From assembly GCA_036402115.1 (NCBI GenBank), contig DASWTM010000021.1, positions 1 to 64,000 of the forward strand: 64,000 bases of DNA, read 5' to 3'. The stretch's first letter is position 1; every line of letters begins with the position of its first letter. Of this stretch, positions 52,079 to 59,312 are shown in pieces. Both the position numbers and the translations under genes were made by a program. The stretch is from Chryseosolibacter sp036402115 (GTDB taxonomy: Bacteria > Bacteroidota > Bacteroidia > Cytophagales > Cyclobacteriaceae). The notes under the pieces are model-generated. The model was not told the origin of the DNA. It ran no database searches and saw only the letters and a list, made by a program, of their open reading frames with translations.

Positions 52079-53143
52079 ATGTCCATTCAGCTAGCGGCTT
52101 TAATTACATCTTTCGTAATCGCGTTTCTGATCCTGCCGGTCATTATTAAGTATTCCCATAAGAAAAATATTTTAGACATTCCGGGTAGAAGAAAGATTCA
52201 TAAAAAAGTAACGCCTTCGATGGGAGGCATCGCCATATTCGGTGGCTTTTTTGTGGCCAGTCTCATCTGGCTTGATTTGGCAAGTCTTGGCTATATACGC
52301 TTCATCCTGGTAGCGCTTTTTATCATATTTTTTATTGGTGTTCGGGATGACCTTGTTCCGTTGAGGCCATACATTAAACTGCTCGGCCAGATCATGTCGG
52401 CTACTTTATTGGTTACGCTTTTTGACTTGAGGATCGACTCGTTCTATGGGCTTTTTGGTGTCTACAACCTGCCGGATGCGGCAAGCTATATCCTTACTGT
52501 TTTTACCATTATTGTCATCACCAATTCTTTTAATCTGATTGACGGCTTGGATGGCCTTGCGGGCTCGATTGCCAGCGTTTCGCTTTTGACGTTTGGGATC
52601 TGGTTCTTTCTGGTGGGCGACACAACCTTTGGCGTGATTGCCTTCTCTATGTTGGGAGCAATACTGGCTTTCCTGATTTTCAACTGGGAACCATCGGAAG
52701 TGTTTATGGGCGACACTGGCGCCTTAGTAATTGGCATGTTCCTCGCTATAATGGTTATTCATTTCATGAACGCAAACTACGCCCTGCCAAGTGATAACCC
52801 GTTTAAATTTAACGCCACTATCGGAGCAGGTGCCTGTATAATCATGATTCCCCTTGTCGATACGCTCCGCATCGTTATCCTGAGAGTTTCGAAAGGCCAA
52901 TCACCTTTTCGTCCTGATAAAAGTCACGTGCATCACGCCATTATGCGTTTGGGGAAAACCCACAGTCAAACGACAATCATACTTGGGATAACCCAGCTTT
53001 TCTTTATCGCTGTTGCCGTGATTCTTAATTCGGTTGGCGATGTGTATTTCCTCAGTGGAGTGATTATCTGTTCGATCATCCTCAGCGTCATTCTTGATCG
53101 CCTGATCCTGAAAAAACGTGACGTTAAAGAAATCCCGGACTAA
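52079..53143 (+). CDS. Undecaprenyl-phosphate sugar-1-phosphate transferase (WecA/MraY family)
   Basis: A 354-residue protein with about ten helices. It transfers a sugar-1-phosphate, usually GlcNAc-1-P, to undecaprenyl phosphate, the first step of glycan or peptidoglycan lipid carriers. The DDLVPLRPY pair, ITNSFNLIDGLDGLAGSIA, FMGDTGALVIG and KSHVHHAIMRLG motifs are all present; the HVHH loop favours WecA/TagO over MraY. It sits at the end of the glycan cluster and is its likely initiating enzyme. pheS follows after 41 nt. Confidence 0.9.
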   Translation: MSIQLAALITSFVIAFLILPVIIKYSHKKNILDIPGRRKIHKKVTPSMGGIAIFGGFFVASLIWLDLASLGYIRFILVALFIIFFIGVRDDLVPLRPYIKLLGQIMSATLLVTLFDLRIDSFYGLFGVYNLPDAASYILTVFTIIVITNSFNLIDGLDGLAGSIASVSLLTFGIWFFLVGDTTFGVIAFSMLGAILAFLIFNWEPSEVFMGDTGALVIGMFLAIMVIHFMNANYALPSDNPFKFNATIGAGACIIMIPLVDTLRIVILRVSKGQSPFRPDKSHVHHAIMRLGKTHSQTTIILGITQLFFIAVAVILNSVGDVYFLSGVIICSIILSVILDRLILKKRDVKEIPD

Positions 53144-53184
53144 TATATTTTCAATTCGTATTTTTACCTCTTGACGATTTTACG

Positions 53185-54222
53185 ATGGACAAACAAATCA
53201 GCAGCCTGTTAGAGGAAGTAAGGGTTTTTACCGCGAAAACGAAAAGCGACCTGGAGGCTTTCCGCCTGAAATACATCAGTAAAAAAGGTGCGATTGCTGA
53301 GCTTTTTGATAATCTGAAGCAGGTGCCGGCAGAGCAGAAAAAAGAGTTTGGAAAAATTCTCAACGAACTCAAGCAGGCAGCAGAGGCAAGATTTTCTGAG
53401 TTGAATGAAAAATTGCAGTCAGCAACAGAAGTGAAGACTGATATTGACCTGACGTTGCCTCCAATCCCATATAAGGTAGGGAACCTTCATCCGCTCACGC
53501 TGACAAAAAATCGTATCATCGAAATCTTTGAGCGACTTGGTTTTAACGTGGCGGACGGTCCTGAGATTGAAGATGACTGGCATAATTTCTCTGCTCTAAA
53601 TTTTCCTGCTAACCACCCTGCGCGCGAAATGCAGGATACATTTTTTATTGAGAAAAAAAATGAAGAAGGTGGTGATGTGTTGCTGCGTACACACACATCC
53701 AATGTGCAGATCAGGTTACTACAAAGCCAGAAGCCTCCCGTGCGTGCGATCATGCCCGGCCGAGTTTATCGCAACGAAGCCATTTCCGCGCGGGCACACT
53801 GTTTCTTTCATCAGGTGGAAGGGTTGTATGTTGATCGCAACGTAAGCTTCGCTGACCTGAAGCAAACACTCTTTCATTTTGCTAAGGAAATGTATGGCAA
53901 AGACATCAAGCTACGTCTCCGTCCATCGTTCTTTCCATTCACGGAGCCGAGCGCTGAAATTGACGTGACCTGTCTTATCTGCAAAGGGCAAGGCTGTGTC
54001 GTGTGCAAGCGTAGCGGCTGGGTGGAAATCGCGGGTGCTGGAATGGTTCATCCGAATGTGCTACGCAACTGCGGAGTTGACCCTGAAGAATTCACAGGAT
54101 TCGCCTTCGGCATGGGTATCGAGCGTGTTACACAACTCCGCTTTCAGGTAAATGATCTTCGATTATATTCTGAAAATGACGTACGCTTCCTGCGTCAATT
54201 CCATTCCGAGGGAATTGCATGA
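53185..54222 (+). CDS. pheS: Phenylalanyl-tRNA synthetase alpha subunit
   Basis: Catalytic subunit of the heterotetrameric class II synthetase. The 345-residue product has an N-terminal coiled coil (about residues 1-90) that grips tRNA, then motif 1 LTKNRIIEIFERLGFNVADGPEIE, motif 2 RAIMPGRVYRNEAISARAH, motif 3 AFGMGIERVTQLRF. The cysteine group TCLICKGQGCVVC lies between motifs 2 and 3 and may bind zinc. The next gene overlaps its stop (ATGA). pheT is not in the window. Confidence 0.96.
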   Translation: MDKQISSLLEEVRVFTAKTKSDLEAFRLKYISKKGAIAELFDNLKQVPAEQKKEFGKILNELKQAAEARFSELNEKLQSATEVKTDIDLTLPPIPYKVGNLHPLTLTKNRIIEIFERLGFNVADGPEIEDDWHNFSALNFPANHPAREMQDTFFIEKKNEEGGDVLLRTHTSNVQIRLLQSQKPPVRAIMPGRVYRNEAISARAHCFFHQVEGLYVDRNVSFADLKQTLFHFAKEMYGKDIKLRLRPSFFPFTEPSAEIDVTCLICKGQGCVVCKRSGWVEIAGAGMVHPNVLRNCGVDPEEFTGFAFGMGIERVTQLRFQVNDLRLYSENDVRFLRQFHSEGIA

Positions 54223-55076
54223 TGAAACAAATACGCTCAGTCGGAATTGTCGGTGCCGGCACCATGGGCCAGGGAATCGCTCAGGTGTGTGCCAGCGCGG
54301 GCTTCTCGGTTCTGTTATTTGATATTCAGCCTTCCCTGGTGGAAAGTGCGGTTACCAAAATATCGACATCCCTTCAATCGCTTGTTGAGAAAAATAAAAT
54401 ATCCTCCGAAGACCGGTCACAGACTATTGCGCGCATTTCCACCGTTGCCAGTCTTGATGCACTTCAATGTGACTTGATCATTGAAGCTGCGGTGGAGAAT
54501 TTGAGCGTAAAACATAAAATATTTTCACAGCTTGAAGCTTCCGTTAAGGACGAGGCAATTCTTACATCAAACACATCGTCCATTCCGATAACGCAGATTG
54601 CATCAGTTTTAAAAGCAACTCACCGGTTTGCTGGTTTGCACTTCTTCAATCCGGCACCAGTAATGAAGCTTGTGGAAATTGTGAAAGGCGCGCAGACGTC
54701 TGAGGAGACAGTCGAAGTTCTTAAAACCTTCTGTCATGCAATTCAAAAGCAGCTCGTTATTGCATACGATTCGCCCGGCTTTATCGTTAACAGGGTGGCG
54801 AGACATTTTTATGTTGAATCGCTAAAGCTGATGGAAGAAAATGTGGCCAGTGTTCCAACGATCGATGCGCTGCTTCGGACTTCAGGTTTCAAGATGGGGC
54901 CCTTCGAACTGATGGATCTTATTGGCGTAGATGTAAATTTTGCTGTCACCTCATCGATGTACAACTCCTTTCATCAGGATCCGAAGTTCAGGCCGAGCAG
55001 GATTCAACAGCAGAAAGTAGATGCCGGCCATCACGGGCGAAAAACGGGAAAGGGATTTTATGACTATTCGAAATAA
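54219..55076 (+). CDS. 3-hydroxybutyryl-CoA dehydrogenase (3-hydroxyacyl-CoA dehydrogenase family)
   Basis: An NAD-dependent enzyme of 285 residues. The Rossmann domain begins VGIVGAGTMGQGIAQVCASAGF, with LIIEAAVENLSVKHKIF and SNTSSIPITQIA following; the serine and the HFFNPAPVMKLVEIV histidine form the active site. The C-terminal domain has GFIVNRVARHFYVES and ends DAGHHGRKTGKGFYDYSK. It oxidises 3-hydroxyacyl-CoA in fatty-acid or butyrate metabolism. ATG at 54219 or 54222 are both possible. The start overlaps pheS by ATGA. Confidence 0.93.
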   Translation: MMKQIRSVGIVGAGTMGQGIAQVCASAGFSVLLFDIQPSLVESAVTKISTSLQSLVEKNKISSEDRSQTIARISTVASLDALQCDLIIEAAVENLSVKHKIFSQLEASVKDEAILTSNTSSIPITQIASVLKATHRFAGLHFFNPAPVMKLVEIVKGAQTSEETVEVLKTFCHAIQKQLVIAYDSPGFIVNRVARHFYVESLKLMEENVASVPTIDALLRTSGFKMGPFELMDLIGVDVNFAVTSSMYNSFHQDPKFRPSRIQQQKVDAGHHGRKTGKGFYDYSK

Positions 55077-55521
55077 ATCGATTCTTGCTACGGTTTCCCT
55101 GCTAATTCTTTTCATGATACAGGCAAGTTCGTGCAAGCCGGACCTGCGAGACGATGCAATTCCATATCTCACTTTCGGTTCGGTGTATATGAATCTAAAT
55201 CTGCCGGAATACACTTCGCTGAAAACGGATGGAGGTTTTTATTATTATGATGATGCCGGGGTCAGAGGTCTGATCATCTACCGCCAGAATGCATCCACCT
55301 ATCATGTTTATGAACGCAATTGCTCCTTTCAGCCAAACGAAGCGTGTGCTACCGTGAATGTGCATGTAACCAGGTTATTCATGGAAGATCCGTGTTGCCA
55401 GTCGCATTTCGATTTTATTACGGGAAATCCAACGCAGGGTGCAGCGTGGAGACCGCTGCGAAAATACTTCAGTGCAGTGAATGGTACTGATCTTACGATC
55501 ACCGATGAAATAATTCAATAG
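55060..55521 (+). CDS. Putative lipoprotein with a degenerate Rieske-like fold
   Basis: A 153-residue protein with a lipoprotein signal: basic N-terminus, hydrophobic core, and QASSC with Cys25 as the lipidated residue. The C-terminal part recalls Rieske domains in spacing: C88-S-F, then D110-P-C-C-Q-S-H-F-D, then TGNPTQGAAWRPLRKY. In a functional Rieske centre the two ligand pairs are C-x-H and C-x2-H; here most ligand positions are altered, so a 2Fe-2S cluster looks unlikely. The longer frame from 55021 overlaps the dehydrogenase; ATG 55060 gives a proper signal. The function is unknown. Confidence 0.6.
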   Translation: MTIRNKSILATVSLLILFMIQASSCKPDLRDDAIPYLTFGSVYMNLNLPEYTSLKTDGGFYYYDDAGVRGLIIYRQNASTYHVYERNCSFQPNEACATVNVHVTRLFMEDPCCQSHFDFITGNPTQGAAWRPLRKYFSAVNGTDLTITDEIIQ

Positions 55522-55523
55522 TG

Positions 55524-56492
55524 TTAGCGCATCAGACGCTCAATAATTTCATCAACGGAAATGCCTTCCGCTTCTGCTTTAAAGTTCCTTACAATACGAT
55601 GACGCAAAACAGGCTTTGCAATTGCTTCAACGTCTTCGATGTCAGGAGAATATTTTCCGTTTAGCAACGCATTACATTTCGCGCCTAGGACAAGATACTG
55701 TGAAGCTCGGGGCCCTGCTCCCCACTCCAGGTAATCGCGGGCGATAGCCGAAGCGTTAGGAACTCCCGCGCGTGTTTTGTTGGCAAGTGAAACAGCATAC
55801 TCCACAACATTATCAGCGACAGGAACGCGTCTCACCAGGTGCTGGTAGGTAGTGATTTCCTCTCCCGTTAATATCTTATTTACAGTTTTGGGTTCATCGC
55901 TCGTGGTTGCTTTTACCACGTTCACTTCATCCTTAAAAGAAGGATAGGTGAGCATGATGTTGAACATGAAACGGTCAAGCTGTGCTTCCGGCAACGGATA
56001 AGTTCCCTCCTGCTCAATTGGGTTTTGAGTCGCCAACACAAAGAAAGGCCGCGGCAATTCATAACGCTGTCCTGCAATCGTCACAGCATATTCCTGCATC
56101 GATTCAAGCAAAGCTGCCTGCGTCTTAGGAGGCGTCCGGTTGATCTCGTCAGCCAGGATGATGTTAGCAAAAACAGGCCCACGCACAAACTTGAAGTTGC
56201 GTTCACGATCCATCGTTTCTGCTCCGACAATATCGGAGGGCATCAGATCGGGTGTAAACTGGATTCGCTTAAATTGAAGCTCAAGGGATGTGGCGATGGT
56301 TTGAACAAGCAAAGTTTTTGCAAGCCCAGGAACACCGACCAATAACGAATGGCCCTGGCAAAAGATCGCGGTGAGCACCTGCCGAACAACCTCATCCTGA
56401 CCAATTACTACTTTCGATATCTCCGCTTTTAACTTCTGATAAGAGGAAGCCAGGCTGTTTGCTGCTTCTACGTCACTTGCAAATTTTGTCAT
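55524..56492 (-). CDS. MoxR-family AAA+ ATPase
   Basis: A 322-residue AAA+ chaperone-like ATPase. Walker A is GVPGLAKTLLVQTIA, Walker B IILADEINRTPPKTQAALLESMQE, sensor FFVLATQNPIEQEGTYPLPEAQLDRFM, and the C-terminal lid includes GASPRASQYL-like GAGPRASQYLVLGAK. MoxR proteins usually work with DUF58/VWA partners in assembly of membrane complexes; no such partner is next to it here, since its 3' end meets the lipoprotein gene with a 2-nt gap. Start at ATG 56492. Confidence 0.93.
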   Translation of the reverse strand: MTKFASDVEAANSLASSYQKLKAEISKVVIGQDEVVRQVLTAIFCQGHSLLVGVPGLAKTLLVQTIATSLELQFKRIQFTPDLMPSDIVGAETMDRERNFKFVRGPVFANIILADEINRTPPKTQAALLESMQEYAVTIAGQRYELPRPFFVLATQNPIEQEGTYPLPEAQLDRFMFNIMLTYPSFKDEVNVVKATTSDEPKTVNKILTGEEITTYQHLVRRVPVADNVVEYAVSLANKTRAGVPNASAIARDYLEWGAGPRASQYLVLGAKCNALLNGKYSPDIEDVEAIAKPVLRHRIVRNFKAEAEGISVDEIIERLMR

Positions 56493-56527
56493 GTACGGTA
56501 GTTTTCTTCAATTCAATGTCAACTGCT

Positions 56528-56947
56528 CTAGCGCGTGGTTCGCTCAACCTTTACGATAAAGTATTTCGTGTCGCCTCTCCAGGGGAAAGTGGTATAACGT
56601 TTTATGTAATGAAGGTTGACGCGTTCCCCCGTCAGCGCCACTTCCTGCAATTGTTTCAAAACTTCTTCCTGGGAAGTCTCAACAGAAAAATCGAACGCTT
56701 CCATTATCGGATTGGCACCTTTGAGTGCCCCGAACGTCTGGAGGTTGAGCTGGCCTTCATACGTCTTAAATAGCATGCCTTTCTTACTGATGCGCAAAAT
56801 GGTTCCTGCTCTCACGCCTTCATCATACACACCCCAGTACATAAAGCTAACAAAGCCAAGGCCAATCACAAGGATGATCGTCAGGAGGATCTTCACCACT
56901 CGTTTTGCGGTAGATTTGATCCGTTGTCCCAGGGTCAGTGTTTCCAT
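56528..56947 (-). CDS. Conserved Bacteroidota membrane-anchored protein, function unknown
   Basis: A 139-residue protein with a basic cytoplasmic N-terminus, one helix near residues 19-38 and a beta-rich remainder. The segment GVYDEGVRAGTILRISKKGMLFKTYEG, quoted in pieces as GVRAGTILRISKKG and FKTYEG, is typical of a family in Bacteroidota often misnamed 6-phosphogluconate dehydrogenase. No catalytic residues are evident and no activity is known to me. It lies just upstream of moxR on the same strand with a 35-nt gap. Confidence 0.75.
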   Translation of the reverse strand: METLTLGQRIKSTAKRVVKILLTIILVIGLGFVSFMYWGVYDEGVRAGTILRISKKGMLFKTYEGQLNLQTFGALKGANPIMEAFDFSVETSQEEVLKQLQEVALTGERVNLHYIKRYTTFPWRGDTKYFIVKVERTTR

Positions 56948-57091
56948 CGGATTCAGGTTAGGTAACGAAAATAAGAAACGTTAAAGATAAGTGACATACC
57001 ACTTACCATAAAGTTTCGTCAAATCAGGCGGGGTTTACGTTGATGTCAGCGAGCTTATCGAAGGTGAAATAAATTGTTTGAAGGAGCTCGA

Positions 57092-57646
57092 TTACACCGT
57101 CATGATCTCAGCTTCCTTCTTTTTCATAAGGGCATCGATTCGCGCGCTATAATCATCGGTAAGTTTTTGAACCTGCTCTTCGGCATTTTTTACATCGTCT
57201 TCAGAAACTCCTTTGATCTTTTTTAGCTGTTCGTTGATCTCTTTCCGGATGCTGCGGATACTCACCTTTCCATGCTCGCACTCACCACCAACTTGCTTCA
57301 CCAGCTGGCGTCTGCGTTCCTCGGTGAGCATGGGAATGTTGATGATTACCTGTTGTCCGTCATTTTGTGGATTCAGCCCAAGGTTTGCATCACGTATTGC
57401 CTTTTCAATTTCATGGATAAGACCTTTTTCCCATGGCTTGATAAAAATGGTGCGCGCGTCTGGTGTTGTCATCGAAGAAACCTGGTTCAGCGGAGATTGT
57501 GCTCCATAATAAGGAACCATAATACCATCAAGCATTGAAGGGTTCGCTTTTCCTGCTCTGATCTTGGTTAGCTCAGCAGCAACGTGGTTGAGCGCCTTGT
57601 TCATCAGGTCTTTTGCTTCATCAAGGTATAATTCGAGTTCTTCCAT
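57092..57646 (-). CDS. frr: Ribosome recycling factor
   Basis: A 184-residue protein that splits the 70S post-termination complex with EF-G. It has the family signature KIRAGKANPSMLDGIMVPYYG and the conserved TPDARTIFIKPWEKGLI, GLNPQNDGQQVIINIP and LTEERRRQLVKQVGGE. The length and two-domain layout are standard. It follows pyrH by 15 nt in the usual bacterial pyrH-frr order. Start ATG 57646. Confidence 0.97.
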   Translation of the reverse strand: MEELELYLDEAKDLMNKALNHVAAELTKIRAGKANPSMLDGIMVPYYGAQSPLNQVSSMTTPDARTIFIKPWEKGLIHEIEKAIRDANLGLNPQNDGQQVIINIPMLTEERRRQLVKQVGGECEHGKVSIRSIRKEINEQLKKIKGVSEDDVKNAEEQVQKLTDDYSARIDALMKKKEAEIMTV

Positions 57647-57661
57647 AACGTAAAAAATATT

Positions 57662-58369
57662 CTAGCTGATTAATGTTCCGGCCTCTTCTCCGTTCACCAC
57701 CTTCAACAAGTTTCCTTTTTTATTCATATCAAAAACAATGATCGGCAGCTTGTTCTCCTGGCATAGCGTGAAAGCCGTCATGTCCATGATGTTAAGATTT
57801 TTTTCGTACGCTTCCTGGAATGAAAGCCGTTGGTAGCGGGTAGCCGTTGGTACTTTCTCAGGATCAGCCGTGTAAACGCCATCAACACGTGTTCCTTTTA
57901 ATACGACATTTGATTGTGTCTCAATCGCCCGCAATGCAGCAGTAGAATCAGTAGTAAAATAAGGATTTCCAATACCGGCTCCGAAAATCACAATCCTGCC
58001 TTTTTCAAGGTGGCGAATGGCTCTTCGTCTGATAAATGGCTCGCACACCTGCTCCATCTTTATTCCAGACATGAGGCGTGTGTACATGCCGTGTCTTTCG
58101 AGTGCACTTTGCAACGCCATTCCGTTTACTACCGTTGCAAGCATTCCCATGTAATCGCCCTGAACGCGGTCGATGCCGAGAGTTTCAGCCTGTCCGCCTC
58201 GGAAAATATTTCCACCACCGATAACAATAGCAATCTCAACACCTTTTTCGCGGATGGCTTTGATTTCTTCACTGTACTGCTCCAAAACAGCCGGATCAAT
58301 GTTGGTCGATTTGTTTTTTCCCTGCAGGGCCTCGCCACTTAACTTGAGTAGAATGCGTTTATATTTCAT
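57662..58369 (-). CDS. pyrH: UMP kinase
   Basis: Phosphorylates UMP to UDP in pyrimidine synthesis. The 235-residue product of the amino-acid-kinase fold begins RILLKLSGEALQG, with IVIGGGNIFRGG for UMP/ATP binding, MGMLATVVNGMALQSAL, and GTRVDGVYTADPEKVP near the C-terminus. Length matches the family. It is co-directional with frr. Start ATG 58369. Confidence 0.97.
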   Translation of the reverse strand: MKYKRILLKLSGEALQGKNKSTNIDPAVLEQYSEEIKAIREKGVEIAIVIGGGNIFRGGQAETLGIDRVQGDYMGMLATVVNGMALQSALERHGMYTRLMSGIKMEQVCEPFIRRRAIRHLEKGRIVIFGAGIGNPYFTTDSTAALRAIETQSNVVLKGTRVDGVYTADPEKVPTATRYQRLSFQEAYEKNLNIMDMTAFTLCQENKLPIIVFDMNKKGNLLKVVNGEEAGTLIS

Positions 58370-58460
58370 TTTGTAGTATTCAGGCAGAATTTATCAAACC
58401 CAGCCGGGCAGGATAATTTTAAGCTGTGCAAATATAGGGAAGTAATAAAAATAGCGAGGT

Positions 58461-58955
58461 TCAAAATTCAATCAGAACCTGATTTTTTTCCACGCTATCG
58501 CCTTTTTTGGCCTTAACTGATTTAACAGTGCCTTCGCCCGGTGCCTTGATGATGTTCTCCATCTTCATGGCTTCAAGAATGAGCAGCGGATCACCCTGTT
58601 TAACAGCATCTCCTGCCTTCACCTTCAGGTCAATGATCAATCCAGGCATCGGTGCCTTGATCACAACCGTCTTGTTGGCAGAGGCTCCGCTCATCCCCAT
58701 TTTTTCGAGCAGCAAATCAAAGCGATCCTTCACGCTCACGGGGATCACTTTCCCGTTGATCTTGATGGAAAACGTTTTCGTAGCATAGTCCGCTTTCACC
58801 AGCTCAGCCCGATAGCTTTCATTGTTGTAGATGATGTGAAAGTAGCCATCGGAAATCGTAACGAGGTTCCAGTCAACGGGCTGGTTGTTGATGCTGATTC
58901 CATTTTCGGATGAAGTAATTTCAAATTTCGATTGATTTGCAGCAGCGGTGAACAT
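58461..58955 (-). CDS. Biotin carboxyl carrier protein (biotin/lipoyl-binding)
   Basis: A 164-residue protein whose C-terminal half is a biotinyl domain: KAPMPGLIIDLKVKAGDAV then LEAMKMENIIKAPGEGTV, with the biotin-accepting lysine in E-A-M-K-M. The N-terminal half resembles the linker domain of acyl-CoA carboxylase carriers. It serves a propionyl-CoA or related carboxylase, or a decarboxylase; its carboxyltransferase partners are outside the window. The frame extends to 58988 but the ATG at 58955 gives a standard start. Confidence 0.9.
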   Translation of the reverse strand: MFTAAANQSKFEITSSENGISINNQPVDWNLVTISDGYFHIIYNNESYRAELVKADYATKTFSIKINGKVIPVSVKDRFDLLLEKMGMSGASANKTVVIKAPMPGLIIDLKVKAGDAVKQGDPLLILEAMKMENIIKAPGEGTVKSVKAKKGDSVEKNQVLIEF

Positions 58956-59040
58956 GAGGCAAATATGCAGATTATCATCGATCTGCACATCGTTCGCCTT
59001 GATTTTTAAGCATCACAAAAGGCGCGAACGAACCGGCTGA

Positions 59041-59073
59041 TTTGCTGAATTCAAATTTTCCGCTATACCTTTG
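59041..59073 (+). promoter_or_regulatory. Candidate promoter for the TPP-riboswitch transcript
   Basis: TTTG at 59041-59044 and TACCTTTG at 59066-59073 are separated by 21 nt, near the TTTG-N17-20-TAnnTTTG layout. A transcript starting about 59080 would include the palindrome at 59120 and the whole riboswitch. The flanking sequence 58989-59040 contains no gene that I can support. Confidence 0.55.
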
Positions 59074-59119
59074 TAACACTGAAACCGGATTCCTTATTTC
59101 TTTGATTTTTGGAATTTGG

Positions 59120-59137
59120 TCCCGATAGCTATCGGGA
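59120..59137. repeat. Perfect 18-nt palindrome of the CCCGATAG type
   Basis: TCCCGATAGCTATCGGGA is its own reverse complement. It lies between the predicted promoter and the TPP aptamer. Palindromes of this kind are frequent interspersed elements in Bacteroidota, so it need not be a regulatory site. Confidence 0.85.
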
Positions 59138-59147
59138 TGGTATTTAT

Positions 59148-59231
59148 TACTGAGGGGTGCCTAAAAATAACGGGCTGAGATTATACCCATTGAACCTGAT
59201 GCCGATAATGCGGCCGAAGGGAGGCAAGTTT
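59148..59231 (+). promoter_or_regulatory. TPP (THI-box) riboswitch
   Basis: The conserved TPP aptamer segments appear in order: GAGGGGTGCC (59152-59161), GGGCTGAGAT, ACCC, GAACCTGAT, GATAATGC and CGAAGGGAGGCAA (to about 59227). The pattern CTGAGA ... ACCTGA ... AAGGGAGGCAA is diagnostic. It would bind thiamine pyrophosphate and repress the TonB receptor downstream. An intrinsic-looking hairpin (59230-59252) lacks a T-run, so regulation is probably not by simple termination. Confidence 0.95.
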
Positions 59232-59252
59232 CCCGCCAATGTCAGGCGGGAA
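59230..59252 (+). promoter_or_regulatory. Hairpin downstream of the TPP aptamer
   Basis: TTCCCGCC (59230-59237) pairs perfectly with GGCGGGAA (59245-59252) across a 7-nt loop. No T-run follows. It begins right after the aptamer and may be part of the expression platform, or another interspersed GC palindrome. Confidence 0.5.
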
Positions 59253-59312
59253 CAGGTTAAACATAAGCAATGCATTCCCCTGTGTGTTGCGGGTTTAAAC
59301 CAAAACAAAAAA

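Noticed and set aside
59230..59252. Intrinsic terminator of the riboswitch
   Set aside because: The stem is perfect but no run of Ts follows it, so termination is not supported.
59157..59312. N-terminal extension of the TonB receptor reading frame
   Set aside because: The frame runs through the TPP aptamer, which is an RNA element; the ATG at 59313 gives a clean signal peptide.
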